From assembly GCF_000935125.1 (NCBI RefSeq), contig NZ_JRKI01000045.1, positions 237,058 to 301,057 of the forward strand: a stretch of DNA of 64,000 nt, in the 5' to 3' direction. Shown piece by piece: positions 51,913 to 60,605 of the stretch. The position numbers and the translations under genes are program-made. Source of the stretch: Streptomyces natalensis ATCC 27448 (GTDB taxonomy: Bacteria > Actinomycetota > Actinomycetes > Streptomycetales > Streptomycetaceae). Within the stretch, counting starts at the first letter, position 1. Every line of letters begins with the position of its first letter. Below the pieces are notes generated by a model. That model did not search any database and was not told the DNA's origin. It saw nothing but the letters and a program-made list of their open reading frames with translations.

Positions 51913-52253
51913 GGTCGGTCCGGCAGGGCCCGGCGGACCGGCGGGAAGCGCGCCTCATTGCGCTCGATCTTTGCGGCGAGCGCGGTCAGCGCATCGATCC
52001 CCAGCGCCTCACAGAACTGGAGCAGATACGCCAGCACATCCGCGACCTCGTCCTCGACCCGGCCGGCCGCCTCCGGATCGGACATCACCGTCGACGATTG
52101 CTCCGGGGTCAACCACTGGAAGATCTCGACGAGTTCGGCGGCCTCGACGCTCAGCGCCGCGGCGAGGTTCTTGGGCGTGTGGTACTGCTGCCAGTCGCGG
52201 GCGGCCGCGAACTCGGCCAGCCGCCGCTGGAGGGCATGAAGATCGTCACTCAT
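51876..52253 (-). CDS. MazG-like nucleotide pyrophosphohydrolase
   Basis: 125 residues of the all-alpha NTP pyrophosphatase fold (dCTPase/RS21-C6-like). Metal-binding acids appear as VEAAELVEIFQW and VEDEVADVLAYLLQFCEALG. Such enzymes hydrolyse non-canonical or excess (d)NTPs to monophosphates. The ATG at 52253 overlaps the stop of the upstream ATPase gene (ATGA), so the two are coupled. The last 15 residues are a Gly/Glu/Arg tail coded by the pyrimidine tract. Confidence 0.88.
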   Translation of the reverse strand: MSDDLHALQRRLAEFAAARDWQQYHTPKNLAAALSVEAAELVEIFQWLTPEQSSTVMSDPEAAGRVEDEVADVLAYLLQFCEALGIDALTALAAKIERNEARFPPVRRALPDRPRGSEGRGGEGE

Positions 52254-53698
52254 GCCCCTAGATGTAGCACCTGCACACCGGGCAGCCCCTCGGCGGCCGA
52301 CGGATCCCGTACCGACCCCAGCAGCCGGACATGACCGCGTTCGGCCATCCGTACCGCCAGCGAGAGCAGTTCGCGCGCCTGCCGGCGGTCCAGGCAGCGG
52401 TCGAGGCCGTCCGCCATGACCGTCAGCTGCTGGCAGGCCGACGGAATCTCCCCCGCCGGATCCATCTCCAGCACTCCGGGCCCCGTCAGCAGGACCAGTG
52501 CCAGCGCGAGAAACCGCAGTTCACCGTCGCCGAGCTGCTCGACCGGCATCATTCCCAGGGCGCCCCGGTCGACCACGGCCTGCATCCCGGCCGAAGTAGG
52601 CGACACCCCGACCGCGCCGCGGACCGTACGCGTCGCCACGCAGCCCTGCCCCGCGCCCCCGTCACCCCACGCCCCAGCCGTCGCCCCCGGTTCCGCCCGC
52701 TCCGCGCCGACCCCGGGCCCGACCCCGGCGGCGACCGCTTCTTCGGCGGGCTTCACCTCGCGCGGGACCGCGTGCAGCCCGTCGACCGGCCCCGCGCACG
52801 CCTCCCGTACCGCCGCCACCAGGAGCGCATGCCTCCGGGTGCACTCGCGGCTCGTACGCTCCAGCACCGCCGGGAGGTTCTCGCACGACGACCGGAGTCT
52901 GCCTTCGTCGGCCTCCTCGTCCCGCCGCCAGCCGCCGGCCTCACCGGGCCGGACGGTGGACCGCCCCCGGGTGGCCGCGCCCGCCGCCTTCGCGGCCTTT
53001 GCCGTCCTGGCCGACTTGGCTGCCTTGGCCGTCTCGGTCGCCTCGGGCCCTGGGGCGGCTCCCCGTCCCGCCGCCCGCATGACCTCGGGCCGCGGATCGC
53101 AGGCGAAGACCGACCGCAGCGCGACCACGACCTGCTCCGCCGCGGCCAGGACCAGCCGCTGCCCGGCGGTCTTGCCCGCGACGCGCAGCGGCAGCAGCGA
53201 GGTGGCCAGCCGGTCGTCGGGCAGCGGTGCGCGGGTCACCGGTGTCGCGCCTGCCGTGTGCCAGGCCGCCTGGACGGCGCGGCGGGCGGGATCGGTGAGC
53301 GCCGTGGTGAGCAGCGTCTCGCCGCCGCCGGTCAACCGCTCGCCGACGATGCGGAGTTCGGGTTCGGCCTGTACGGCGAGGTCCAGGTGGACGAGGCCGA
53401 CCGGACCGTCGACCGTACAGCCGATGCGGAAGCCGCGCCGCCCCTGTTCGTCGGCTCGCGCGCCCGCCGGAATGCATGCCTCCGAGCCGCCCGCCACCTT
53501 CCCGACGGCGTGCGCCAGCGGCTCCCCACTGCCGAGCCGGGAGAGGATCTCGTACGCCTGCAACGCGCTGGTCTTGCCGCTGCCGCTCTCACCGGCCAGC
53601 AGGGTCAGCGGGCCGATCGGCAGGGTGACACCACGATGGATCTTGAAAGCGGAGAGCCGTAATTCGGTGACCGCCGGACGCGCACTGTATGTATTCAC
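52250..53698 (-). CDS. AAA/SMC-like ATP-binding protein
   Basis: 482 residues from the GTG at 53698. RecF/SMC-type architecture: an N-terminal strand pair FKIHRGVTLPIGPLTLLAG with Walker A GESGSGKT (36-43) and, near the C-terminus, a signature-like EQLGDGELRFLALALVLLTG followed by a degenerate Walker B (GVLEMDP). The centre has an Ala/Lys repeat (TAKAAKSARTAKAAKAAG) and a disordered Gly/Ala stretch. Function unknown; many relatives are nuclease partners or DNA-metabolism accessory ATPases. It is coupled to a MazG-like pyrophosphatase, a pairing worth noting. Confidence 0.82.
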   Translation of the reverse strand: MNTYSARPAVTELRLSAFKIHRGVTLPIGPLTLLAGESGSGKTSALQAYEILSRLGSGEPLAHAVGKVAGGSEACIPAGARADEQGRRGFRIGCTVDGPVGLVHLDLAVQAEPELRIVGERLTGGGETLLTTALTDPARRAVQAAWHTAGATPVTRAPLPDDRLATSLLPLRVAGKTAGQRLVLAAAEQVVVALRSVFACDPRPEVMRAAGRGAAPGPEATETAKAAKSARTAKAAKAAGAATRGRSTVRPGEAGGWRRDEEADEGRLRSSCENLPAVLERTSRECTRRHALLVAAVREACAGPVDGLHAVPREVKPAEEAVAAGVGPGVGAERAEPGATAGAWGDGGAGQGCVATRTVRGAVGVSPTSAGMQAVVDRGALGMMPVEQLGDGELRFLALALVLLTGPGVLEMDPAGEIPSACQQLTVMADGLDRCLDRRQARELLSLAVRMAERGHVRLLGSVRDPSAAEGLPGVQVLHLGA

Positions 53699-53753
53699 AC
53701 GGGGACGCTATGCAGTGCCTGGGACGGAGAACCGTTACGCCCAACAGCTCTTC

Positions 53754-54143
53754 CTACGAATGAGGGACGGCCCCGGTGGCCGGTTCGGCAACCTCCGTGC
53801 CGAGGGGCGCGAGCAGGAAAACATTGGTGTCGACGCGGTGCATGCCGCTGCCGAGTCCGAAGACGACGCCGCTGGAAAAGTCGAGAATGCGCTTGGCGAC
53901 GTCCGTGTCGGCGCTGCTGAGGTCGAGCAGGACCGGAATCTGCGCCATGAGGTACTCGGCGACCTCACGCGCGTCCGCGAAGGTCTGGACGCGGATCACC
54001 ATGAAACGCCGCTTCTCCTCGGCCGGTTCGTCGTCCGGGAGCGCGCGGTGGTCGGGCCAGGACGGCCACTCACTGCTGCTGCGGAGCGGGACGACCTCGG
54101 CGAGCCCTTCCCACTGCTCGTCGGTGGCATCGGGGCCGTTCAC
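53754..54143 (-). CDS. SepF-like protein
   Basis: 129 residues. The C-terminal 80 match the SepF core, a membrane-linked FtsZ partner: VQTFADAREVAEYLMAQIPVLLDLSSADTD and FSSGVVFGLGSGMHRVDTNVFLLAP, with the VF-LAP ending. The N-terminal amphipathic helix of true SepF is replaced by an acidic, Trp-containing stretch. Streptomyces encode SepF plus SepF-like paralogs (SflA, SflB); this may be one of them. The GTG at 54143 has GAGGTGATTC upstream and overlaps the stop of a 39-codon frame as GTGA. Confidence 0.85.
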   Translation of the reverse strand: MNGPDATDEQWEGLAEVVPLRSSSEWPSWPDHRALPDDEPAEEKRRFMVIRVQTFADAREVAEYLMAQIPVLLDLSSADTDVAKRILDFSSGVVFGLGSGMHRVDTNVFLLAPLGTEVAEPATGAVPHS

Positions 54144-54259
54144 CGAATCACCTCACTCAGAGGGGCGCTGGCTTTCTGCGGTTCCTGCGGCATCTGCGTT
54201 TTCTGCCGTGTCTGCGATTTCTGCGGTGTCTGCACCGCGCGAATCCTACCGATAAACAT
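54140..54259 (-). CDS. Possible small Q-x-x repeat peptide coupled to the SepF-like gene
   Basis: A 39-codon frame from ATG 54259 (GAGG 5 bp upstream) ends at a TGA that overlaps the SepF-like GTG. Its centre reads QTPQKSQTRQKTQMPQEPQK, glutamine at every third residue for seven units, from a 9-bp DNA repeat. Third-position GC is lower than in surrounding genes, so it may be a leader or a chance frame. Confidence 0.35.
   Translation of the reverse strand: MFIGRIRAVQTPQKSQTRQKTQMPQEPQKASAPLSEVIR
54175..54236. repeat. Seven-unit 9-bp tandem repeat (TCTGC core)
   Basis: TCTGC or CCTGC recurs every 9 bp at 54175, 54184, 54193, 54202, 54211, 54220 and 54229. It lies in the leader of the SepF-like gene. 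The rest of the 54260-54476 gap shows no gene. Confidence 0.6.
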
Positions 54260-54476
54260 ATAAACCTCGGCGGATGCGACACACGTGGCGTCACCTCCCT
54301 GTCCCATCCTGCACCATGGCCCTGACCTGTGCGGACACCCTTGGCAGATCGGGCCTCGCGTTTCTGCGGGGCGGGTCGTTCACCGTTACGGTCCACCCCT
54401 GTGGCGGCCGTTGTGAGGGGTGCGGGCGGCCTCCGCGCCGCACCCCCCACCAGGCCGCCGGGCGCCCTCGGCGGTC

Positions 54477-54863
54477 CTACTGCTCGGCATCCTGCGGGTA
54501 CCAGCGGAGCTCCACGGTGTTGCCGTCGGGATCGGCCACATAGACCGACTGTGCGTCACCCCGGGCGCCGTACCGGCCGACCGGCCCCTCCAGCACCGTG
54601 AACGTGCCCGAGTCGATGACCTCCTGCCAGTCCAGCGGATCCACGACCAGACAGATGTGGTCCACATTGGACTCGCCGCGGGGCCGCTCGACCAGGTCGA
54701 TGATGGTCGACGGGCTCACCCGAACCGACGGGAACGGGGCTTCGCCGGCCCGCCACTCCGCCACCCGCACCGGTTCCAGATCGAGCGGGCCGCAGTAGAA
54801 GTCCAGTGAGCGCTCCACGTCCTGAACGTTGAGGACGAGGTGATCGAAGTCCTTGACTCGCAT
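54477..54863 (-). CDS. Single-domain VOC (glyoxalase) protein
   Basis: 128 residues: KDFDHLVLNVQDVERSLDFYCGPLDLEP at the start, VDHICLVVDPLDW in the middle with a metal-type His, and SVYVADPDGNTVELRWYP at the end with the second-metal Glu. This is the layout of glyoxalase I and fosfomycin-resistance relatives. The ATG at 54863 follows AAAGGACC; frames reading further upstream are artefacts. Substrate unknown. Confidence 0.9.
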   Translation of the reverse strand: MRVKDFDHLVLNVQDVERSLDFYCGPLDLEPVRVAEWRAGEAPFPSVRVSPSTIIDLVERPRGESNVDHICLVVDPLDWQEVIDSGTFTVLEGPVGRYGARGDAQSVYVADPDGNTVELRWYPQDAEQ

Positions 54864-55306
54864 GTGGGGGTGGTCCTTTCTGGGGGGGCGCTTGCCCGTC
54901 TTCTTCGTCCACTTGGGTGGCGGCTGCCGTGTCCATCCTCGTCGCTCCGGCCGGTCCGCCGGGAATCGGCCCTCCGGGCGGGGAGGCGGTCTTTCGCAAG
55001 AGCGAGCCGGTGAAGTCGCTGGTGGGTGCGCGCCCGAAGCGACGATTGCAGCAAGAACTTGCAGATGTGATCTGACGCGTGCTGTCGGCCGCCATGAGAG
55101 GCGACCGTCGGCCGTCGGGTGCGCCCCCTTGCGCTCCTTGACAGCTCTTGGCACGCGGAGAAGCCTGGTGAGCGGATTGCTCCGGCGGTTGCGGTGATAC
55201 GGGAAATGACGAAATCCGGTGGAAGGGATTTCGGGGGGTACCGGCAAGCCGGGAGCAGCGGAACCGCGAGCGGGATGTCCGCGAGCGGGGAAACGGGGGA
55301 AGCATC
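54864..55306. other. Intergenic, no gene recognised
   Basis: About 440 bp divergent spacer between the VOC gene and the lipoprotein gene. Open frames through it lack ribosome sites and known motifs. I see no strong promoter pair or RNA. Confidence 0.4.
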
Positions 55307-56326
55307 GTGCGGTCCAACTCTGCATTGCCGGCAGCCTTAACGCCTGTAGCCACGTCTGCATCCAGATCTGATTCATCTAAGCGCCGCGTTGTGTGGATCG
55401 GGATCGGTGTCGGCCTGGTCCTGGCCGTGCCTCTGGTGAGCTGTTCTGCGGGCGGGGGGAGGGGCGACGGGGCGGCCGGATCCGCGAGTGCGACGACCGG
55501 GACGTCACCGTCGTCCGCCCGCACTGCACCAGCCGTCGAACCCGCCGCCTATCGCCGTACGTTGGCCTCCACCCTCGGCCCGCTCAACGGCGCCCTGCGC
55601 GCGGTCGACCGGGCGCAGGCGGGCGGCCCGCTGGACAAGGCGATGGCGGCGGCCGCCCAGAAGGCGGAGGCGGCCGCCGCCGCGTTGGACACCGCACGGA
55701 CACCGGACAACGCCACCGCGGGAAACGGCCGACTGGCCTCCGCACTGCGTTCCTTGGGGCAGGATCTGCGGAGCGCTCGCGGAGGCGGCGGGCGGTGCGC
55801 CGCCTCGCCACGGGTCGAGCTCGGTACGGCGTCGGGCCCCAAGGAGGTCAAGGAGGCGAGCCGCGCACTCACCGCACTCGGCTACGACGCCGCACTGGAC
55901 CTGCCTCGTACCGAGCAGGCCAAACACCGCCGGCTCGGCAACGGCACGCTGATTCGCGACGGCAGCAGGGGTGGCCTCGGCCGGCTGACCATCGACAACG
56001 GGACCGGTACGGACGCGGTGGTCTCGCTGACACGCGGCAGCCGGACGGCGTTGTCGGTGTATGTCCGCCACGGCTCCGACACGACCGTAGGGAGCGTCAG
56101 CAGCGGCTCGTACACCGTGTACTTCACCACCGGCGAGGACTGGGACGGTGGTAAGCGGTCTTTCACTCGGCAGTGCAGCTTTCAGAAATTCGATGACACG
56201 GCGGACTTCCGGACGGTCCGGGTAGCGGGCGGGACGCAGTACACGGTGCTGCGATTCACGCTGAACAAGGTGATCGGCGGGAATGCGACCACCAGCGACG
56301 TGCCGCCGGGTGAGTTCCCGTCGTAG
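55307..56326 (+). CDS. Secreted lipoprotein of unknown function
   Basis: 339 residues from a GTG with GGGGGA upstream. A positively charged N-region (SSKRR), hydrophobic helix VVWIGIGVGLVLAVPL and lipobox LVSC place the mature N-terminal Cys at about residue 46. An Ala-rich helical part (residues about 75-170) is followed by a beta-rich domain with LTIDNGTGTDAVVSLTRG, SVYVRHGSD and SGSYTVYFTTGEDWD, which resembles an extracellular adhesion or sensor-like sandwich. No enzymatic motif. The stop is the first unit of a tandem repeat. Confidence 0.83.
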   Translation: MRSNSALPAALTPVATSASRSDSSKRRVVWIGIGVGLVLAVPLVSCSAGGGRGDGAAGSASATTGTSPSSARTAPAVEPAAYRRTLASTLGPLNGALRAVDRAQAGGPLDKAMAAAAQKAEAAAAALDTARTPDNATAGNGRLASALRSLGQDLRSARGGGGRCAASPRVELGTASGPKEVKEASRALTALGYDAALDLPRTEQAKHRRLGNGTLIRDGSRGGLGRLTIDNGTGTDAVVSLTRGSRTALSVYVRHGSDTTVGSVSSGSYTVYFTTGEDWDGGKRSFTRQCSFQKFDDTADFRTVRVAGGTQYTVLRFTLNKVIGGNATTSDVPPGEFPS

Positions 56327-56392
56327 GAGTCTCAGGAGTCGTAGGGGCCGTAGGGGCGTAGGAGTCGTAGGAGTCGTAGGGGCGTAGAGGTC
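56321..56392. repeat. GTAGGAGTC/GTAGGGGC tandem repeat
   Basis: About eight 8-9 bp units start at the lipoprotein stop codon and end just before the next gene's leader. Every unit carries TAG, so the tract is full of stops. Likely a slippage-generated microsatellite. Confidence 0.6.
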
Positions 56393-56459
56393 ATGACGGT
56401 GGTACGAGCAGGCGCCCTGGCGGCCCGTCCCCCGGGGCGCCTGGGTATTGTGGCGCCGC

Positions 56460-56993
56460 GTGGGGGACAGCACGATATGGACGGTGGCAATCGCGGCGCT
56501 GACCGGGGGTACCGCGGTACTCGCCAGTTGGGTCACCAGCCGAGGCAGTACCCAGGCTGCCCGGATCCAGGCGGAGACCGCCGCACGGTCGCAACGGGCC
56601 GAGCGGTTGCGGGAGAGCCGGCGTGCGGCCTATCTGGATCTGATCGAACGGACCCACCTCATGGGCGAGTTGTTCTGGGAGATATCGACAACGCTCCGCC
56701 TCCCCCACTCCGAGGAACGCACCGCCGCTCTCGGAGCGCTGTACGACCGTCAGATCTCCGAGTACGCGAAGATCCGCCGCTGCGCCCGCGTGGTCGAGCT
56801 GGAGGGCCCGCCCGGGGCGGCCGCCGCGGCGCTGGCCGTGCAAAAGGCGACCGGGCCTTTCCATGCGGCCCTCAAGGCCGCTCTCGACGGCGAACGCGAC
56901 AGCCCCCGTGCGTTCGATGACGCTTTCAGCCCTTTCTGGAAAGCGTTGGAAGACTTTGTGGACGCGGCCCGAGCCGCCCCTCAGCTGGAGTGA
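56460..56993 (+). CDS. Small membrane-anchored protein of unknown function
   Basis: 177 residues from the GTG at 56460; a TTG at 56448 is also in frame. One N-terminal membrane helix (TIWTVAIAALTGGTAVLASWV) is followed by a cytoplasmic or extracytoplasmic helical domain with RAERLRESRRAAYLDLIERTH. This layout is common among uncharacterised Streptomyces proteins. No catalytic motif seen. Confidence 0.75.
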   Translation: MGDSTIWTVAIAALTGGTAVLASWVTSRGSTQAARIQAETAARSQRAERLRESRRAAYLDLIERTHLMGELFWEISTTLRLPHSEERTAALGALYDRQISEYAKIRRCARVVELEGPPGAAAAALAVQKATGPFHAALKAALDGERDSPRAFDDAFSPFWKALEDFVDAARAAPQLE

Positions 56994-57060
56994 GACGCCG
57001 CCCCTTGGGGCGGTCCCATCGCGCCACCACGGCTGAAAAAACTTTCACAAACGGGCAGTT

Positions 57061-57095
57061 TTGGCGCCAGGGCGAATCCTCACTACGATCCGGCG
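57061..57095 (+). promoter_or_regulatory. Leaderless promoter of the VWA operon
   Basis: TTGGCG (57061-57066), 17-bp spacer, TACGAT (57084-57089). The -10 box ends 6 bp before the ATG at 57096 and there is no Shine-Dalgarno sequence, so transcription probably starts at the A of the start codon. Confidence 0.65.
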
Positions 57096-58370
57096 ATGAT
57101 CATAAGAAAACGGCTGGCGGCCGGGGTGTGCGGGCTGCTCACCACCCTGGCCGTCGGGCTCCTGCCGGCACAAGCCGTCGCGGACGAACCCGACGCAAAG
57201 CCCACCCCCAAGGTCGAATTGGTGCTCGACGTCAGCGGCTCCATGCGGGCCCGCGACATCGACGGACAGTCGCGGATGTCCGCGGCGAAGCAGGCGTTCA
57301 ACGAGGTGCTGGACGCCGTACCGCACGAGGTGCAGCTCGGGATCCGTACGCTCGGCGCCAACTATCCCGGTGACGACCGCAAGACCGGCTGCAAGGACAC
57401 CAAGGCGCTCTACCCGGTCGGCCCGCTCGACCGGACCGACGCCAAGACGGCGGTGGCGACGCTCGCCCCTACCGGCTGGACGCCGATCGGCCCGGCCCTG
57501 CTGGGTGCGGCCGATGACCTCAAGGGCAGCAACGGGGCCCGCCGGATCGTGCTGATCACGGACGGCGAGGACACCTGCGCCCCGCTCGACCCCTGCGTGG
57601 TGGCGCGCGATATCGCGGCGCGGGGCATCCATCTCACCGTCGACACGCTCGGCCTGCTGCCGGACGCCAAAACCCGTAACCAGCTCAGCTGCATCGCCGA
57701 GGCCACCGGCGGCACGTACACCTCGGTGAAGCACACCGGTGAACTGCGCGACCGCGTCCATCAGTTGGTGGACAGAGCCGCCCATCCGGTCGTCACCCCG
57801 GTGGCAACCAAGGGAGCACAGCAGTGTGACGGTGCACCCAAGCTCACGCCCGGTCTCTACAGCGACCGGGAGAAGTTCGCCGAGCACCGCTGGTACCGGG
57901 TGGATGTCCGGCCCGGACAGGAACTTCGGGCGTCGGTGAGCGTGGCCGCGGACCGTGCCGTCAACAACGACTACGGGGTGCTGTTGCAGGCCTCGACGGT
58001 CCACGGCCGGGAAATCGTGCGGGGGTCGGAGGCCGGCAGCGGGCGGACCGATGTGATCTCCTCCGGGCTGCGCTATCCCAAGCCGCCGGCCGATGCCCCC
58101 GACGGGGCCGACGAGCCCGCGGCGGAGACGGTGTGCCTACAGGTCAGCAACTCCTTCTCGGCGCCGCCCTCGGTCAAGACCGAGCCGGGCCTGCCCGTCG
58201 AGCTGACCGTGGACGTCGTGGACGCACCGCACGACGCCGCCGACGCGGCCTCCTTCGGCCTGGGGCGCGGCTGGTGGCTGCTGGGCGCACTGGTGCTGAC
58301 CGGCCTGGTCGCCGGGCTGCTGTGGGGCTGGATCTCGCGCTGGCGCATTTCCGTCTGGAGGACCAACTGA
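57096..58370 (+). CDS. Secreted, membrane-anchored von Willebrand factor A (VWA) protein
   Basis: 424 residues. Signal peptide MIIRKRLAAGVCGLLTTLAVG to AQA, then a VWA domain with a complete MIDAS: DVSGS (45-49), the Thr in PTGWTPIGPAL and the Asp in LITDGEDTC. A cysteine pair in TDGEDTCAPLDPC is exported and probably disulfide-bonded. A beta-rich middle domain (about 250-370) leads to one C-terminal membrane helix (WLLGALVLTGLVAGLLWGW). It likely binds a protein partner outside the cell; the gene after it overlaps by one base (TGATG) and is the obvious candidate. Confidence 0.88.
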   Translation: MIIRKRLAAGVCGLLTTLAVGLLPAQAVADEPDAKPTPKVELVLDVSGSMRARDIDGQSRMSAAKQAFNEVLDAVPHEVQLGIRTLGANYPGDDRKTGCKDTKALYPVGPLDRTDAKTAVATLAPTGWTPIGPALLGAADDLKGSNGARRIVLITDGEDTCAPLDPCVVARDIAARGIHLTVDTLGLLPDAKTRNQLSCIAEATGGTYTSVKHTGELRDRVHQLVDRAAHPVVTPVATKGAQQCDGAPKLTPGLYSDREKFAEHRWYRVDVRPGQELRASVSVAADRAVNNDYGVLLQASTVHGREIVRGSEAGSGRTDVISSGLRYPKPPADAPDGADEPAAETVCLQVSNSFSAPPSVKTEPGLPVELTVDVVDAPHDAADAASFGLGRGWWLLGALVLTGLVAGLLWGWISRWRISVWRTN

Positions 58371-59353
58371 TGCGTATCGTGCGTGTGCTGACGGGACGTG
58401 GACCGGTGCGGGGTGGACAGGGCCGGGCCGCACCTGGGGGGCGTGGACTGGCGCTGCGTGCCGTGACGTCGTGTGTGGTGGCGGGTACCGCGCTGTTCGG
58501 TGCGGCGGGTGTGTCCGCCGCCGAAAGCCCCTCGCCCAGCGCCTCTACGGATGCCGGCGCGGACCCGAGTACGGATTCCGGCGCGAGTCCGGGTTCCGAG
58601 GGGCCCACGGAGGCCGGGACGTCGTTCCGTACGGCGACCGCCGTCAAACCGGGGCAGCGGGCGACGGCCAGCGCGTCGACCGGTGACTACCTCTACTGGG
58701 TGGTGCCGCTCGACCAGGGGCAGCGGGCCACCGTGAAGGCCAAGGTGTCGCTGCCCAAGGCCACCCGGCACGGGGCCGCCACCTGGCAGCTCGATGTCTA
58801 CGACGGGCTGCGGCGCCGACAGACCTGCCGGTACGGGGCGCAGACCAGGACGGCAGCGCGGGACGCGGACTCCGTCGAGCTGTCCTGCACGCTGCGCACG
58901 GTCCGCGGCTGGGCGGAGCCGTGGGCGAACGACCCGCTGCCGGGCAGTTATTACGTGCGCCTGACGGTGGTAAATCTTCCGCAAGAGGATCTCGGTCTGC
59001 CCGTGCACGCCGAGGTGCGGGCCGATACCGCCGATGCGGGCGGTGCGCAGGCCGTTGACGGTTCGCTCGCCGCACCGCTCGTGCCCGGCGCGGGCACCAC
59101 GACGCCGCAGGGCGACGCGACGCCCACGGACGAGGCGACGCCCACCGACGAGGCGACGCCGCAGGACGAGGCGAGCGCAGCACCGGACCGGGTGACGGCG
59201 GCCGCGCCGGACGACGGCTGGTCCTCCGGCTGGTGGTCCGACCGCTGGATCTGGACCGCGGTCGGCGGGCTGCTCGCGGCCCTGGCCGGGATCGGCGGCT
59301 ACTCCCTGACCCGCGGCTCGGGCCGCCCCGCGCGGGTGCCGCAGCGCGACTGA
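58370..59353 (+). CDS. Secreted membrane-anchored partner of the VWA protein, unknown function
   Basis: 327 residues from the ATG at 58370, with TCTGGAGGACC upstream; the start overlaps the VWA stop, so the two are coupled. It has a signal peptide (helix around ALRAVTSCVVAGTALFGAAG, AxA-like cut near VSAAES), an acidic Ser/Thr linker, a pre-peptidase-like beta domain (TGDYLYWVVPLDQGQRATVKA), and a C-terminal tail of TPTDEA repeats before a membrane helix. The beta domain resembles the middle part of the VWA partner, suggesting they assemble at the cell surface. Confidence 0.83.
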   Translation: MRIVRVLTGRGPVRGGQGRAAPGGRGLALRAVTSCVVAGTALFGAAGVSAAESPSPSASTDAGADPSTDSGASPGSEGPTEAGTSFRTATAVKPGQRATASASTGDYLYWVVPLDQGQRATVKAKVSLPKATRHGAATWQLDVYDGLRRRQTCRYGAQTRTAARDADSVELSCTLRTVRGWAEPWANDPLPGSYYVRLTVVNLPQEDLGLPVHAEVRADTADAGGAQAVDGSLAAPLVPGAGTTTPQGDATPTDEATPTDEATPQDEASAAPDRVTAAAPDDGWSSGWWSDRWIWTAVGGLLAALAGIGGYSLTRGSGRPARVPQRD

Positions 59354-59377
59354 TCCCGGCGCACGCTGTCGTGCCGT

Positions 59378-59433
59378 GCCCCTACGAACGTGATCGCGTC
59401 CTTGCCTCGCGGTGACATTCGTAGGGGCTTTTC
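59378..59433 (+). terminator. Rho-independent terminator of the VWA operon
   Basis: GCCCCTACGAA (59378-59388) pairs perfectly with TTCGTAGGGGC (59418-59428), with a partly paired interior containing CGCG on both sides, followed by a short T-run (TTTTCC). It lies 25 bp after the stop codon. Confidence 0.8.
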
Positions 59434-59681
59434 CCCGTCCACATGTGGAGCGGATCGATGACTTTCCGCATCTCTCCGTGATCGCTGAGTGACCTACCGT
59501 CGAACCCATGAAAAGGGACGCGGGAAACCCGCAGCAGACACAGCAGACACCGCCGACACAGCAGACACCGCCGGCAGATACGACCGCGCTCGCGCCTCGC
59601 CGCCGTGAGCAGCGGGGCGGGGAGCAGTGGCCCGGCCCGCGGGGGCGGAGCAAGGTAGAGGGTGTGGAACGGAGCGAGGCC

Positions 59682-60551
59682 ATGAAGGACGTCATCACTG
59701 TCGGCCTGGACGGTACGCCCGAGTCGTTGTCCGCCGTGCGGTGGGCGGCGCAGGAGGCGCGCCTGCGCAATGCCCGGCTGCGGCTGCTGCACTCCTGGGT
59801 GATGCTGGCGCCGGAGCCGTCAGCGCACCCCGTCGATGAACGGGACCAGAACTACTGGCCGCACCGGATCATGAACGAGGCGCGGGAGGCCGTACAGGCG
59901 CAGGAACCGGACCTGCCGCTGGAGGAGGCCATGGTGACCAAGGACCCCTTGGAGGCTCTGAAGGAGGCCGCCGGGGAGTCGGATCTGATGGTCCTGGGGT
60001 CGCGGGATCTCGGTCCCGTATCGCGCTATGCGCTGGGCGAGGTCGGGCTGGAGATAGTCGCGCACACCGAGACCCCGGTCGTCCTGATACGGAACCGGCA
60101 GGAGTTGGCGGCAACCGAGAGCAACCGGGATGTGGTGGTCGGGCTGAGCTTGCACGAGCCCTGTGAGGCGCTGCTCGCCTTTGCCTTCCACAGTGCTGCG
60201 CGCCGCCGTGTCACGCTGCGCGTCGTACATGGCCGGCATCTTCCGGCGCATGCGTACAACCGCGGTGGCGGGGTGGAGCCGTACGTCGCGGAGATGACGG
60301 CCAAGGACGCGCAGCGGGAGCTGGCCGAGGCACTGCGGCCCTGGCGGGAGAGGTTCCCCGAGGTGCGGGTGGCGGAGCGGGTGGAGCTGGAGAGTCCTGC
60401 GTCGGCGCTGCTGCGCGATGCCGTCGAGGCGGGGCTGCTGATCGTCGGCCGGCGGCACAAGCGTCGGATGCTGGCGGCGCGGATCGGACATGTGGTGCAG
60501 GCGGCCGTGCATCACGCGCCCTGTCCGGTGGCGGTGGTGCCGCACGAGTGA
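59682..60551 (+). CDS. Two-domain universal stress protein (UspA family)
   Basis: 289 residues made of two Usp domains. Domain 1: DVITVGLDGTPESLSAVRWAAQEA, ending LMVLGSRDLGPVSRYALGEVG, a modified ATP-binding loop. Domain 2: DVVVGLSLHEPCEALLAFAF, ending LLIVGRRHKRR and HHAPCPVAVVP. The ATG at 59682 has GGAG 9 bp upstream; a GTG at 59664 and an ATG at 59508 (adding a Gln/Thr/Pro repeat) are in frame but less convincing. These proteins bind ATP and help cells through stress or dormancy in actinomycetes. Confidence 0.9.
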   Translation: MKDVITVGLDGTPESLSAVRWAAQEARLRNARLRLLHSWVMLAPEPSAHPVDERDQNYWPHRIMNEAREAVQAQEPDLPLEEAMVTKDPLEALKEAAGESDLMVLGSRDLGPVSRYALGEVGLEIVAHTETPVVLIRNRQELAATESNRDVVVGLSLHEPCEALLAFAFHSAARRRVTLRVVHGRHLPAHAYNRGGGVEPYVAEMTAKDAQRELAEALRPWRERFPEVRVAERVELESPASALLRDAVEAGLLIVGRRHKRRMLAARIGHVVQAAVHHAPCPVAVVPHE

Positions 60552-60605
60552 CGGGATGGCGGGGGGCGTCTTGTCGACCGGGCGGAGGAGGAAGCGGAGG
60601 CAGAC

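Noticed and set aside
54175..56392. Short tandem repeats as a CRISPR array
   Set aside because: Units are 8-9 bp with no unique spacers, and no cas genes are nearby.
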